Shown here in pieces: positions 1 through 8,692 of a stretch of 64,000 nt of DNA; within the stretch, counting starts at the first letter, position 1; each line of letters opens with the position of its first letter. Source of the DNA: Erythrobacter ani (GTDB lineage Bacteria; Pseudomonadota; Alphaproteobacteria; Sphingomonadales; Sphingomonadaceae); NCBI RefSeq assembly GCF_019204025.1, contig NZ_JAGSPB010000003.1, forward strand, positions 62,001 to 126,000, in the 5' to 3' direction. The translations under genes and the position numbers were made by a program. The notes below the pieces were generated by a model that did no database searches, had not been told where the DNA came from, and worked only from the letters and a program-made list of their open reading frames with translations.

Positions 1-26
1 CCGGCAATCTGTGCGGCGAACTTCAT
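1..26 (-). CDS. possible 5' end of a divergent gene (only 9 codons visible)
   Basis: On the minus strand an ATG at 26 opens a frame (MKFAAQIAG) that runs off the window edge. It would be divergent from the methyltransferase at 83. In related genomes, as I recall, a ComF-like gene is often found here, but nothing in nine codons shows this. No clear Shine-Dalgarno is visible. Confidence 0.2.
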
Positions 27-82
27 CGCCAATGCTTGCCACGGCTTGCAGTCTCTGGGCAAGCGCGGCAGTGGGCTGAGCG

Positions 83-835
83 ATGAACTCCGCGCCGCCG
101 AAAATCTTCGACCGCCAGCGTGCCGCCGCGAAATGGCAGCGCGCCAGGTTTCGCCGCAACGCCGCTGATGGCGCGGATTATCTCGTCCGAATGATGACGG
201 ACGACATTGCCGAGCGGCTCGACTTCATGCGGTTTGCCGCGAAGAAACCGCTGGTAGTCGGGCCTGCCCCCGCGGATCTTTCGGACGCACTCGGATCGCA
301 AATCAACGCTGTGACCGCCGCACCGCTCGGCGAGTTCGACGAGGAACGGCCTGGTCCGTTCGAGGCCCACGACCTGATCGTTCACCTCCTTGGCCTCGGC
401 GTGGTCAACGATCTTCCCGGCGCGCTCATCCACGCCCGAAATGCGCTCATCGACGGAGGATTGTTCATGGCCGCTTTTCCGGGAGCGGGCAGCGTACCGG
501 TGCTCCGACAGCTAGCCTTGGTCGCAGACGGCGATCGGCCCGCGGCCCGCATCCATCCGCAGGTCGACAACCGCGCTGGGACTGCCCTCCTCGAACGTGC
601 CGGGTTCTCCCGCCAGGTCGTGGACAGCTATCCGGTCAGAGTTCGCTTCTCCTCGCTCGACCGGATGATCGCGGATCTTCGCGACCACGGTCTGACCAGT
701 TCGCTTGCCAGCCCTGCCCCGCCCATTACGCGCATTGGCTGGGCCCGGGCTCAAGCCGCCTTCGATGCTTTGCGGGATGACGACGGCAAGGTTACCGAGA
801 CGTTTGAAATCCTCACCCTGACCGGTTGGCGTTAA
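83..835 (+). CDS. class I SAM-dependent methyltransferase-like protein (NDUFAF5/BioC-like)
   Basis: A 250-residue protein whose N-terminus (PPKIFDRQRAAAKWQRAR) resembles the start of NDUFAF5-type methyltransferase-fold proteins, which in mitochondria act in complex I assembly. The C-terminal half has the 'DGGLFMAAFPG' turn expected after strand 5 of a Rossmann methyltransferase. The usual glycine-rich SAM loop (DxGxGxG) is replaced by LVVGPAPADL near residue 60, so cofactor binding is uncertain. The stop TAA lies in a TTAA palindrome that also supplies the stop of ppdK on the other strand, so the two genes end tail to tail with a 4-base overlap. The family assignment is fairly secure; the substrate is unknown. 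Confidence 0.7.
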   Translation: MNSAPPKIFDRQRAAAKWQRARFRRNAADGADYLVRMMTDDIAERLDFMRFAAKKPLVVGPAPADLSDALGSQINAVTAAPLGEFDEERPGPFEAHDLIVHLLGLGVVNDLPGALIHARNALIDGGLFMAAFPGAGSVPVLRQLALVADGDRPAARIHPQVDNRAGTALLERAGFSRQVVDSYPVRVRFSSLDRMIADLRDHGLTSSLASPAPPITRIGWARAQAAFDALRDDDGKVTETFEILTLTGWR

Positions 836-3501
836 CCCCTGAGCGCCGCCTGCGCCGCAGCGAGCCGGGCGATCGGCACGCGGTACGGAGAGGCGCTTAC
901 GTAATCGAGGCCGACTTTCTCGCAGAACGCGATGCTGGCAGGATCGCCGCCATGCTCTCCGCAAATGCCGAGCTTGATATCGGGTCGGGTCGCCCTGCCC
1001 CGTTCCGCCGCCATTTCGACCAGCTGTCCGACCCCGTCGATGTCGAGGCTAACGAACGGATCGCGCGGGAATATCCCCTTGTCGACATAGGGGGCGAGGA
1101 AGCGCGCTGAATCATCGCGCGACACGCCAAGGGTCGTCTGGGTCAAATCGTTCGTACCGAAGCTGAAGAATTCACCGTGGTGTGCGATCTCTCCGGCCAT
1201 CAATGCGGCGCGCGGCAGTTCGATCATGGTGCCGACCAGGTAATCGACCCGCTCGCCCTGCTCTGCAAACACCTCTTCGGCCACGCGGTCGACAAGCGCC
1301 CGCAGCAATTCCAGTTCGCGCTTAGTCGCGACGAGCGGGATCATTATCTCGGGCAGAGGAGCTTCGCCGCTCGATTTCTGTACGGCGCAGACAGCTTCGA
1401 AGATCGCCCGTGCCTGCATCTCGTAGATTTCGGGAAAGGTTATGCCGAGCCTGCAGCCGCGATGACCGAGCATCGGGTTGAATTCATGCAGCTCGCCCGC
1501 ACGGCGCTTGAGGTGATCGACCCCAAGCCCGGTTGCATCGGCGAGATCTTCGAAATCCGCATCCTGCGTGGGCAGGAATTCGTGGAGCGGCGGATCGAGC
1601 AGACGGATCGTGCACGGGAGGCCCGTCATGACCTCGAAGATACCGGTGAAATCGGCGCGCTGTTCGGGCAGCAGCATTTCGAGCGCCTTGCGGCGCCCCT
1701 TCTCATCCTCGGCAAGGATCATCTGCCGGACCGCACTGATACGACCGGCATCGAAGAACATGTGCTCGGTGCGGCAAAGCCCGATGCCCTCGGCGCCGAA
1801 TTGCCGCGCCATCCGGCAATCGTCCGGCGTTTCCGCATTGGTTCGCACCTTCATCCGGCGCAGCTTGTCCGCCCACACCATCAATGTGCCAAAATCGCCC
1901 GCCAGTTCCGGCTTCACGGTCGGGACGATGCCGAGCATGACCTGACCGTTCGCCCCGTCGAGCGTGATCTCGTCGCCTTCTTTCAGCTCTTGCGAGCCGA
2001 TCCGCAGCGTTCTTGTCTTGCGATCGATCGTCACACCGCTCGCGCCCGATACGCACGGCCTGCCCATCCCGCGTGCAACGACCGCCGCGTGTGACGTCAT
2101 GCCGCCGCGGGCGGTCAGGATACCCTGCGCCGCGTGCATGCCGTGGATGTCCTCGGGACTGGTTTCGACGCGGACCAGGATCACCTTGTCGCCGCGCTGG
2201 GACCATTGCTCGGCCGTGTCGGCGTCCAGCACGATTTTACCCGCCGCCGCCCCCGGCGACGCGGGCAGGCCAGTGGCAAGCACATTGCGCTCTGCCGAGG
2301 GATCGAGCGTCGGGTGAAGCAATTGGTCGAGCGCCATGGGATCGACCCGGCGTACGGCTTCTTGCTCTTCGATCAGGCCTTCTCCGACCATGTCGACCGC
2401 CATTTTCAGCGCCGCTTTCGCCGTGCGCTTCCCACTGCGCGTCTGCAGCATCCAGAGCTTGCCGCGTTCCACGGTAAACTCGATATCCTGCATGTCCCTG
2501 TAATGCCCTTCGAGCAGGTCGAACACACGCGCCAGCTCGCCATATGCGTCCGGCATGGCCTCTTCCATGCTGAGCGGTTTGGCGCCTGCCGCCTCCCGCG
2601 CATCCTTGGTCAGGTATTGCGGGGTACGAATGCCGGCGACCACGTCTTCGCCCTGCGCGTTGATAAGATATTCGCCGTAATAGGCGCGCGCACCGGTCGC
2701 GGGATCGCGCGTGAACGCAACACCGGTCGCACTGGTGTCGCCCATATTGCCGAACACCATCGCCTGCACGTTGACGGCGGTGCCCATATCGTGCGGGATA
2801 TCATTGAGACGGCGGTAAATCTTCGCCCGATCGGTATCCCAGCTATCGAAAACCGCACCGATCGCGCCCCACAGCTGTGCCTGCGGGTCCTGCGGGAACG
2901 GCTCCCCCAGCTCGGTCTGGACGATGGATTTGAACTCGCTCACCAGCGCCCGCCACTCATCGGCGGAAAGCTCGGTATCGGCGTAATAGCCGTTGTCTTC
3001 CTTCGTGATCTCGAGCGCTTCTTCGAACAGGCCGTGATCGACGCCTAGCACCACGTCGGAATACATCTGTACGAACCGGCGGTAGCTGTCCCATGCGAAA
3101 CGGGCATCGCCGCTGGTATTCGCAAGGCCTTCAACCGTTTCATCATTGAGGCCAAGGTTCAGCACCGTGTCCATCATGCCGGGCATGGAGATTGCCGCGC
3201 CCGAACGGACCGAGACAAGCAGCGGGTCCGACGCATCGCCGAACGTCTTCCCGACCGATCGCTCTATATGCGCCACCGCATCTGCGACAGCGGATCTCAG
3301 GCCGTTATCGAATGTCTTGTCGCCCGCAAGATATTCGAGGCATTGCTCGGTCGTGATCGTGAAGCCGGGCGGCACGGGCAGGCCGATGCTGGCCATTTCG
3401 GCAAGGTTCGCGCCCTTGCCCCCGGTGACGGTCTTGTCGCCCTGGCGCGGATCGTCATGCGCGGCATTTCCGCCGAAATGATAGACCGTTTGCTGCGACA
3501 T
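832..3501 (-). CDS. ppdK: pyruvate, phosphate dikinase
   Basis: An 889-residue enzyme of the normal length for PPDK, which interconverts pyruvate + ATP + Pi and PEP + AMP + PPi in the cytoplasm. The N-terminal ATP-grasp region begins with VTGGKGANLAEM. The swivelling phosphohistidine domain has GGMTSHAAVVARGMG, with the catalytic His near residue 470. The C-terminal PEP/pyruvate barrel has GICGEHGGDP, with the active-site Cys near residue 845. The start ATG at 3501 is preceded by GGAAAT, a weak ribosome site. No PPDK regulatory protein (DUF299) gene is in the window. It lies downstream of glyS on the same strand, separated by about 120 bases that hold repeated TGTTGGA boxes, so it probably has its own promoter. 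Confidence 0.97.
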   Translation of the reverse strand: MSQQTVYHFGGNAAHDDPRQGDKTVTGGKGANLAEMASIGLPVPPGFTITTEQCLEYLAGDKTFDNGLRSAVADAVAHIERSVGKTFGDASDPLLVSVRSGAAISMPGMMDTVLNLGLNDETVEGLANTSGDARFAWDSYRRFVQMYSDVVLGVDHGLFEEALEITKEDNGYYADTELSADEWRALVSEFKSIVQTELGEPFPQDPQAQLWGAIGAVFDSWDTDRAKIYRRLNDIPHDMGTAVNVQAMVFGNMGDTSATGVAFTRDPATGARAYYGEYLINAQGEDVVAGIRTPQYLTKDAREAAGAKPLSMEEAMPDAYGELARVFDLLEGHYRDMQDIEFTVERGKLWMLQTRSGKRTAKAALKMAVDMVGEGLIEEQEAVRRVDPMALDQLLHPTLDPSAERNVLATGLPASPGAAAGKIVLDADTAEQWSQRGDKVILVRVETSPEDIHGMHAAQGILTARGGMTSHAAVVARGMGRPCVSGASGVTIDRKTRTLRIGSQELKEGDEITLDGANGQVMLGIVPTVKPELAGDFGTLMVWADKLRRMKVRTNAETPDDCRMARQFGAEGIGLCRTEHMFFDAGRISAVRQMILAEDEKGRRKALEMLLPEQRADFTGIFEVMTGLPCTIRLLDPPLHEFLPTQDADFEDLADATGLGVDHLKRRAGELHEFNPMLGHRGCRLGITFPEIYEMQARAIFEAVCAVQKSSGEAPLPEIMIPLVATKRELELLRALVDRVAEEVFAEQGERVDYLVGTMIELPRAALMAGEIAHHGEFFSFGTNDLTQTTLGVSRDDSARFLAPYVDKGIFPRDPFVSLDIDGVGQLVEMAAERGRATRPDIKLGICGEHGGDPASIAFCEKVGLDYVSASPYRVPIARLAAAQAALRG

Positions 3502-3525
3502 TTAATTTCCTACTTTGCTTGACAC

Positions 3526-3617
3526 ATTGTCCAACATGTCACCCTGAAGAAACGCCTTTAAGCGTCTGTAATTAATGCTCAATCACGATGTTGGATATGC
3601 ATGACAATTGTCCAACA
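3526..3617 (-). promoter_or_regulatory. repeated TGTTGGACAAT boxes upstream of ppdK
   Basis: The glyS-ppdK intergenic region carries two exact direct copies of ATTGTCCAACA (plus strand 3526-3536 and 3607-3617). An inverted TGTTGGA at 3589-3595 makes a 7-bp inverted repeat with the second copy over a 15-base spacer. The arrangement looks like an operator for a dimeric regulator in front of ppdK. A short ACGC/GCGT hairpin followed by a T-rich stretch near 3547-3564 could end glyS transcription weakly. No factor is identified. Confidence 0.35.
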
Positions 3618-3622
3618 CGGTT

Positions 3623-5824
3623 TCACCCTTCGATACGGCTGAAATCGGCGACCTTGTGGACCGCATCGCGGAACCGCGCGAGCAGGGCAAGGCGGGCCGC
3701 GCGTTTGTCCTGATCAGGGTCATTGACAATTACATCCTCAAAGAAAGCGTCGATCGGCGCGCGCAGGCTTGCGAGCGCGGCCATGGCGGCCTCGAAGTCT
3801 TCGCTCTCAACGGACGAAGCCGCCTTTGGTGCCGCCACGTCGAGCGCGTCGATCAAGGCCTTTTCGGCGGGTTCGGGCGAGTAGGAAAGCGATTTGCCAT
3901 CCGTCTGACCGGTTTCAGCGATGACGGCGTCGAATTCCGGCTTGCCCGCGAGCGCAAGCGGGTCTTCCTCGCCCGTGTGCTCGGGTTCCATGGACGCGGA
4001 AGCGTCGTAATCCTCTTTCTTGAGGATATTCGCCGCACGCTTGTAGCCTGCGAGGAGGTTGGTGCCGTCTTCAGAGCCGAGGAAGTTAGTCAGTGCGCGG
4101 GCTCTCGCCTCGACCCGGTCGATGCGCCCGTCAACCGACCAATTCCAATCCGTGGAGGCAGCAACGTAGTCATGACGAATGCCAGCCTCTTTCAAAACTA
4201 CTGACAAGCGGTCATTCAAAAAATAGGGCACCGATGTGATTATCTTCCGGCGGTCGATATCAGCATCCGAAAGCTGCCGATCACTATGATGACCGAGCCA
4301 CCCGAGCCCAAGCGCCATTCCAAGATGAAGCTTAAGCCCATTTTCTCGGACGAGCCTCAAGACTCCGATTGCAGCCCGTCTTAGCGCAAATGGGTCCTTC
4401 GAGCCCGTCGGAAATTCCTCAATCTCGAAGAATGCTGCAAGCGTATCCAGCTTATCCGCCAACGACACCGCCACCGTCACGGGCGCGGTTGGCACTTCGT
4501 CGCCCTGCCCGACCGGCTTGTAGTGATCGCGGATCGCGTGCGCGACCTCTAGCGGCAGGCCTTCCTTCTCGGCGTAATATCCGCCCATCAGGCCCTGCAA
4601 CTCAGGAAACTCGCCGACCATTTCGGTGACGAGATCGGCCTTGCACAGCTGCGCGGCCTGCTCCGCGAGATCGGGGTCGCCGTTGACGATGCCCTCCTCG
4701 CACAGCCAGCGCGCCAGTTTCGCCACGCGCTCGACCTTGTCGGCAACCGTGGCCAGCTTCTCGTGAAACGTAATCCGCTCCAGCTTCTTGGCGTGCTCGG
4801 CGAGCGTCGTCTTCTGGTCGAGCTCCCAGAAGAACCTCGCGTCGGACAGCCTTGCCGCGAGGACCTTGCGGTTGCCATCGACGACCACCGCCGGATCCGC
4901 CGCCGCGATGTTCGCGGTGCAGACGAAGGCATTGGCGAGGCGGTTCTGGCCATCATTCGCAGCGTCTTCGCACACGAAATATTTCTGGTTCACCCGCGCG
5001 GTAAGCTGAATGACCTCTGGCGGCACATCGAGATATTGTTCGTCGAAGCGCCCGAGCAGCGGGACCGGCCATTCGGTCAGGCCCGCATTCTCGGTCACAA
5101 GTCCCTCATCCTCGACCAGCGCGAGTCCCGCCGCCTCGGCAGCGGTCTTTGCGCCATCACGGATCATCGCTGCGCGCTCCTCGTGATCGACGATCACCGA
5201 TGCGCTGCGCAGCTTGTCCGCATAATCGTCCGCGCCGTCGATCGTGATCACGCCATCGGAATGAAAGCGGTGGCCCACGGTCTCCCGTCCGCTGGCGAGG
5301 CCGTCCATGATGCATGGCACGACCTCTCCGCCCAGCAGCGCGACGATGCCGGATAGCGGGCGCACCCAGCGCAGGCTTTCACTGCTGAGCGAGGCGTCGC
5401 CCCAGCGCATGCTCTTGGGCCAGGAGAAATCGCGGATGATCGCCGGGATTGCGGCGGCAAGCAGGTCGCTGACCGCTTGGCCGGGTTTCTCGATCACGGC
5501 AAAATACGTCTCGCGACCCTTCACATCGCGCACTTCGAGCGCGCCGCGCTCTACCCCGTTCTTGCGGCAGAAACCGTCCACCGCCTGATCGGGCGCGCCT
5601 ACAGGTGGGCCCTTGGCTTCCTCGTGCACGGCCTCGGTCTCGGTCGGCAGACCCTTCGCAATCAGCGCAAGGCGGCGCGGGGTCGACCATACGGTCAGGT
5701 CGCCGACTGCAACACCGGCTGCATCCATCTCGCGCCGAAACAGCTTTTCCAGCTCGGCCCGCGCGCCAGCCTGCATCCGCGCAGGTATCTCTTCGGATCG
5801 AAGCTCAAGCAGGAAATCGGCCAT
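3623..5824 (-). CDS. glyS: glycine--tRNA ligase, beta subunit
   Basis: A 733-residue beta subunit of the bacterial alpha2beta2 glycyl-tRNA synthetase. It binds tRNA-Gly and works with the GlyQ catalytic subunit encoded just upstream. The N-terminus [18 protein letters not shown] is typical of the family, and the C-terminal part carries the DALR-type anticodon-binding region. I chose the ATG at 5824 rather than the in-frame start 12 codons earlier: it matches the family N-terminus and its A is shared with the TGA of glyQ (TGATG), indicating translational coupling. It is slightly longer than the E. coli protein (689 aa). Confidence 0.97.
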   Translation of the reverse strand: MADFLLELRSEEIPARMQAGARAELEKLFRREMDAAGVAVGDLTVWSTPRRLALIAKGLPTETEAVHEEAKGPPVGAPDQAVDGFCRKNGVERGALEVRDVKGRETYFAVIEKPGQAVSDLLAAAIPAIIRDFSWPKSMRWGDASLSSESLRWVRPLSGIVALLGGEVVPCIMDGLASGRETVGHRFHSDGVITIDGADDYADKLRSASVIVDHEERAAMIRDGAKTAAEAAGLALVEDEGLVTENAGLTEWPVPLLGRFDEQYLDVPPEVIQLTARVNQKYFVCEDAANDGQNRLANAFVCTANIAAADPAVVVDGNRKVLAARLSDARFFWELDQKTTLAEHAKKLERITFHEKLATVADKVERVAKLARWLCEEGIVNGDPDLAEQAAQLCKADLVTEMVGEFPELQGLMGGYYAEKEGLPLEVAHAIRDHYKPVGQGDEVPTAPVTVAVSLADKLDTLAAFFEIEEFPTGSKDPFALRRAAIGVLRLVRENGLKLHLGMALGLGWLGHHSDRQLSDADIDRRKIITSVPYFLNDRLSVVLKEAGIRHDYVAASTDWNWSVDGRIDRVEARARALTNFLGSEDGTNLLAGYKRAANILKKEDYDASASMEPEHTGEEDPLALAGKPEFDAVIAETGQTDGKSLSYSPEPAEKALIDALDVAAPKAASSVESEDFEAAMAALASLRAPIDAFFEDVIVNDPDQDKRAARLALLARFRDAVHKVADFSRIEG

Positions 5825-6768
5825 CAGATGAGGCTCCATCCGGGAAACTTCGCTTCCCATGTCGGCGCCATCTGCTCGGCATAGGTTTCGCAGGACGAGC
5901 GCGCGAGATCGCGGACGCGGCCCATATAGCTGGCGCGTTCCTGCACGCTGATCACGCCGCGTGCCTGCAACAGATTGAAGATATGGCTGGCTTCGATCGC
6001 CTGTTCATAGGCGGCAATCGGCACGTTGTTGCCGAGTGCGTTGCGGCACTCAGCCTCGGCCTTGGCGAAGAGGTCGAACAGCGCATCGGTGTCCGCAACC
6101 TCGAAATTCCATTTCGACATCTGCTTTTCGTTTTCAAGGAAGACCTCGCCATACGATACGCCGCGGCCGTTGAAATCGAGGTCGTACACATTGTCGACGC
6201 CCTGGATATACATCGCAAGCCGTTCGAGCCCGTAGGTCAGTTCGCCCGCCACCGGCTTGCAATCGAACCCGCCCATCTGCTGGAAATACGTGAACTGGGT
6301 GACTTCCATCCCGTCGCACCACACTTCCCAGCCCAGGCCCCACGCACCGAGCGTCGGGCTTTCCCAATCATCTTCGACGAAGCGGATGTCGTGTTTCAGC
6401 GGGTCGACACCGATGGCTTTCAGGCTGTCGAGATAAAGCTCCTGAATGTCGGCCGGGCTCGGCTTCAGGATGACCTGATACTGGTAATAATGCTGCAGCC
6501 GGTTCGGATTCTCTCCATAGCGGCCATCGGTCGGGCGGCGGCAAGGCTGAACGAATGCCGCATTCCACGGCTCCGGACCGAGCGCGCGCAGCGTCGTCGC
6601 GGTATGAAACGTCCCTGCCCCCATCCGCATGTCATAGGGTTGCAGGATCACGCAGCCCGCCGCCGACCAGAAGTCGTGCAGCGTCAGGATCATGTCCTGG
6701 AAAGAGCGGCTCGGATCGCGCGTGCCCGCAGACGATTCGCGCGTGGCGGTTTTGACCTCGGATTCCAT
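5824..6768 (-). CDS. glyQ: glycine--tRNA ligase, alpha subunit
   Basis: The 314-residue class II catalytic subunit of glycyl-tRNA synthetase; it activates glycine with ATP. Recognisable stretches are [57 protein letters not shown] and the motif-3-like [16 protein letters not shown]. The N-terminal 15-20 residues before SRSFQDM are extra compared with many homologues. I chose the ATG at 6768; another in-frame ATG lies nine codons upstream. The stop overlaps the start of glyS by one base. The gene is divergent from the membrane protein at 6959. Confidence 0.97.
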   Translation of the reverse strand: MESEVKTATRESSAGTRDPSRSFQDMILTLHDFWSAAGCVILQPYDMRMGAGTFHTATTLRALGPEPWNAAFVQPCRRPTDGRYGENPNRLQHYYQYQVILKPSPADIQELYLDSLKAIGVDPLKHDIRFVEDDWESPTLGAWGLGWEVWCDGMEVTQFTYFQQMGGFDCKPVAGELTYGLERLAMYIQGVDNVYDLDFNGRGVSYGEVFLENEKQMSKWNFEVADTDALFDLFAKAEAECRNALGNNVPIAAYEQAIEASHIFNLLQARGVISVQERASYMGRVRDLARSSCETYAEQMAPTWEAKFPGWSLI

Positions 6769-6889
6769 GGCCCGAGGCTTTGGCGGATGGCCCACAAAGC
6801 GTCAATGCCGCACCGCAACATGGCGCACGGAAAGGATCCGCTACTCCCGGAATTCTGCGGCTCTAGTCACGCTCGCATTACTATTTGTA

Positions 6890-6939
6890 AGGTATAGTTG
6901 ACATCTGAAAAGAGGAGCCGCATAAAGTCACTATAACCT
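6890..6939 (+). promoter_or_regulatory. sigma70-like promoter flanked by an inverted repeat
   Basis: TTGACA at 6898-6903 and CATAAA at 6921-6926 are separated by 17 bases, a good -35/-10 pair for the plus-strand membrane/HTH pair. The -35 box sits inside AGGTATAGTTGAC (6890-6902). A near-exact inverted copy, GTCACTATAACCT, is at 6927-6939, just past the -10. The two arms differ only by single-base gaps. Arms bracketing a promoter are what an autorepressor operator looks like, and an Xre-type HTH protein is encoded second in the transcript (7348-7548). Confidence 0.5.
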
Positions 6940-6958
6940 GACATTTAGGAAGGTGTTC

Positions 6959-7351
6959 ATGACAAGGGATGGAACAATGCAGATATCCAAATCGAAAAGC
7001 GGGGCAGACAATTTCTTTATCAGCCATCTCACGGCGTCTGCGGCTGTGATCATTCTCTGGACGGGCTACCTGAACACCCTGCCCAGTTTCGTGGCAGGTT
7101 TGGCCGCAGGACTGGTTTTGGCATCATCAGCACTGATGTTCCTGTTTCGAACGAAAGACGAATACACTCTAGCAACATGGCATGCGGGGACGTCTGCCGC
7201 CTTTGCCGCCAGTGTCCTGTTTCTGCTTGCAGATGCGTTCACCCCCGCATTCGAAAACCTGTCCGCTGCCGATTTCCGCCTCGGACCGCTCGCAGCCATG
7301 ACTGCGTATCTGATGGCGGTGCTCATCAAGCGCTTGAGAGATCGCGCGTGA
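6959..7351 (+). CDS. small four-helix inner-membrane protein, paired with an HTH regulator
   Basis: A protein of 130 residues with about four hydrophobic helices (around residues 20-35, 40-60, 75-92 and 103-122) and a basic C-terminal end (LIKRLRDRA). I do not recognise a catalytic motif. The ATG at 6959 is preferred over the GTG at 6953 because AGGAAGG at 6948-6954 is correctly placed for it. The stop TGA overlaps the GTG start of the next gene (GTGA), so the two are translated together. Such membrane protein/Xre regulator pairs are common in bacteria, and usually the regulator controls its own operon. Function otherwise unknown. Confidence 0.75.
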   Translation: MTRDGTMQISKSKSGADNFFISHLTASAAVIILWTGYLNTLPSFVAGLAAGLVLASSALMFLFRTKDEYTLATWHAGTSAAFAASVLFLLADAFTPAFENLSAADFRLGPLAAMTAYLMAVLIKRLRDRA

Positions 7352-7548
7352 AGAATCGTCTCAAGGTCCTGCGCGCCGAACGCGATTGGAGCCAGGCGGA
7401 ACTCGCGGGGCGCCTCGATGTGTCGCGGCAGGCCGTGAATGCGATAGAGACGGGCAAGCACGACCCGTCCTTACCGCTCGCGTTCCGCATTTCGCGCTTA
7501 TTCGACATGCCCATTGAAGATATTTTCGACGACGGGGCAAGACCATAG
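7348..7548 (+). CDS. small Xre-family HTH transcriptional regulator
   Basis: A 66-residue protein that is almost entirely one lambda-repressor-like HTH domain: LKVLRAERDWSQAELAGRLD, then VSRQAVNAIETGKHDPSL, then ISRLFDMPIEDIFDD. This is the compact YozG/Cro-like form with no effector domain. The start is the GTG at 7348, overlapping the stop of the membrane protein gene. The same frame is open further upstream only as a shadow of that gene. It is a plausible autorepressor acting on the inverted repeat at 6890-6939; that target is inference. Confidence 0.9.
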   Translation: MKNRLKVLRAERDWSQAELAGRLDVSRQAVNAIETGKHDPSLPLAFRISRLFDMPIEDIFDDGARP

Positions 7549-7717
7549 GATCGGCCAGCAGGCTTAACGCTTTGGATTGCGATAACAGCTCTGGCGGATT
7601 CTGAATTGCGTATCTAACAAGGCATGCGTAATTTCTGCGCGTCGTACTGCGCGTGCACATCTTTTCTACTTTACCGAATTGCCGAAACATTGTCGTTTCA
7701 ATCAAAGGGAAGCTTTC

Positions 7718-8692
7718 ATGAAATTCAACGCACTGCTCTGTTCAACCGTTGGCGCGTTCGCTCTCTTCGCCGGGGCCCCTGCAATCGCACAGGAGGTGGA
7801 CACCGAAGCTGTCGAACAGACTGAAGAGGCCGAAGCCACCGAAGCTGAAGAAGTCTCCGAAGCCACTGAAGCTGTCGAAGCGCAGCCCGGTGTCCCTGCG
7901 CTTTGGGAAGTTTCCGACGAAGACACGACGATCTATCTGTTCGGTACGGTGCATATGCTGCCGGAAGACATCGATTGGTACAGCGGCCCTGTGAGAGACG
8001 CGATTTCGAGCTCCGGCTCGCTAGTCACGGAAATCGACATGAACCCTGAGCTCACTGCGTCGATGGGGCAGCTGATCGCAGGAAAGGGAATGCTGACCGA
8101 CGGCCAGACCCTCCGCAGCCTCATGACCGATGAACAGCGCACCACGTACGAAGAGGGATTGGCGAAAGTCGGCATCCCGGCACAGGCATTCGACGGAATG
8201 GAACCGTGGCTTGCATCGATCGCCCTGCTTCAGATCGTGACGCAAGCGTCGGGCTTCAGCGACGATCTCGGTGTCGAAAAGGTTCTCGAGGCGACCGTCC
8301 CCGAAGGCACGGAGCGCGTGGCGCTGGAGACTCTCGAATTCCAGATTTCGATTTTCGATGAACTCCCCGTCGATCAGCAGATCCTGTTCCTGTTGGAAGG
8401 TGCAGAGGATCCGATGGCCGGGATCGAGACGCTCAATCAGCTTGTGGCCGAATGGTCGGAAGGCGACGTCGAGGAACTCGGCAACCTCATGAACGAAGGC
8501 ATGATGGCGCACCCCAATCTCGCCGAACAATTGCTGTATATGCGCAACGAAAACTGGGCCGAATGGATCGATGCCCGCATGGACGATCCGGGTACGGTCT
8601 TTATCGCCGTGGGTGCCGGGCACCTTGCCGGTGAACGCAGCGTGCAGGATTACCTGTCAACCCGCGGGATCACCGTAAACCGGGTGCAGTGA
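7718..8692 (+). CDS. TraB/GumN family exported protein (first of two)
   Basis: A 324-residue TraB/GumN-family protein. The N-terminus (MKFNALLCSTVGAFALFAGA, then PAIAQ) is a clear Sec signal peptide, so it acts in the periplasm or on the envelope. The start ATG at 7718 has AAAGGGA upstream. After the signal comes an acidic Glu/Ala/Thr-rich linker of about 35 residues, then the family's GxxH box (YLFGTVHMLP) and the C-terminal second box (VGAGHLAGERSV). Some family members are thought to be metal-dependent proteases, but the role of the bacterial ones is unsettled. Its stop overlaps the GTG start of a second paralogue. Confidence 0.88.
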   Translation: MKFNALLCSTVGAFALFAGAPAIAQEVDTEAVEQTEEAEATEAEEVSEATEAVEAQPGVPALWEVSDEDTTIYLFGTVHMLPEDIDWYSGPVRDAISSSGSLVTEIDMNPELTASMGQLIAGKGMLTDGQTLRSLMTDEQRTTYEEGLAKVGIPAQAFDGMEPWLASIALLQIVTQASGFSDDLGVEKVLEATVPEGTERVALETLEFQISIFDELPVDQQILFLLEGAEDPMAGIETLNQLVAEWSEGDVEELGNLMNEGMMAHPNLAEQLLYMRNENWAEWIDARMDDPGTVFIAVGAGHLAGERSVQDYLSTRGITVNRVQ

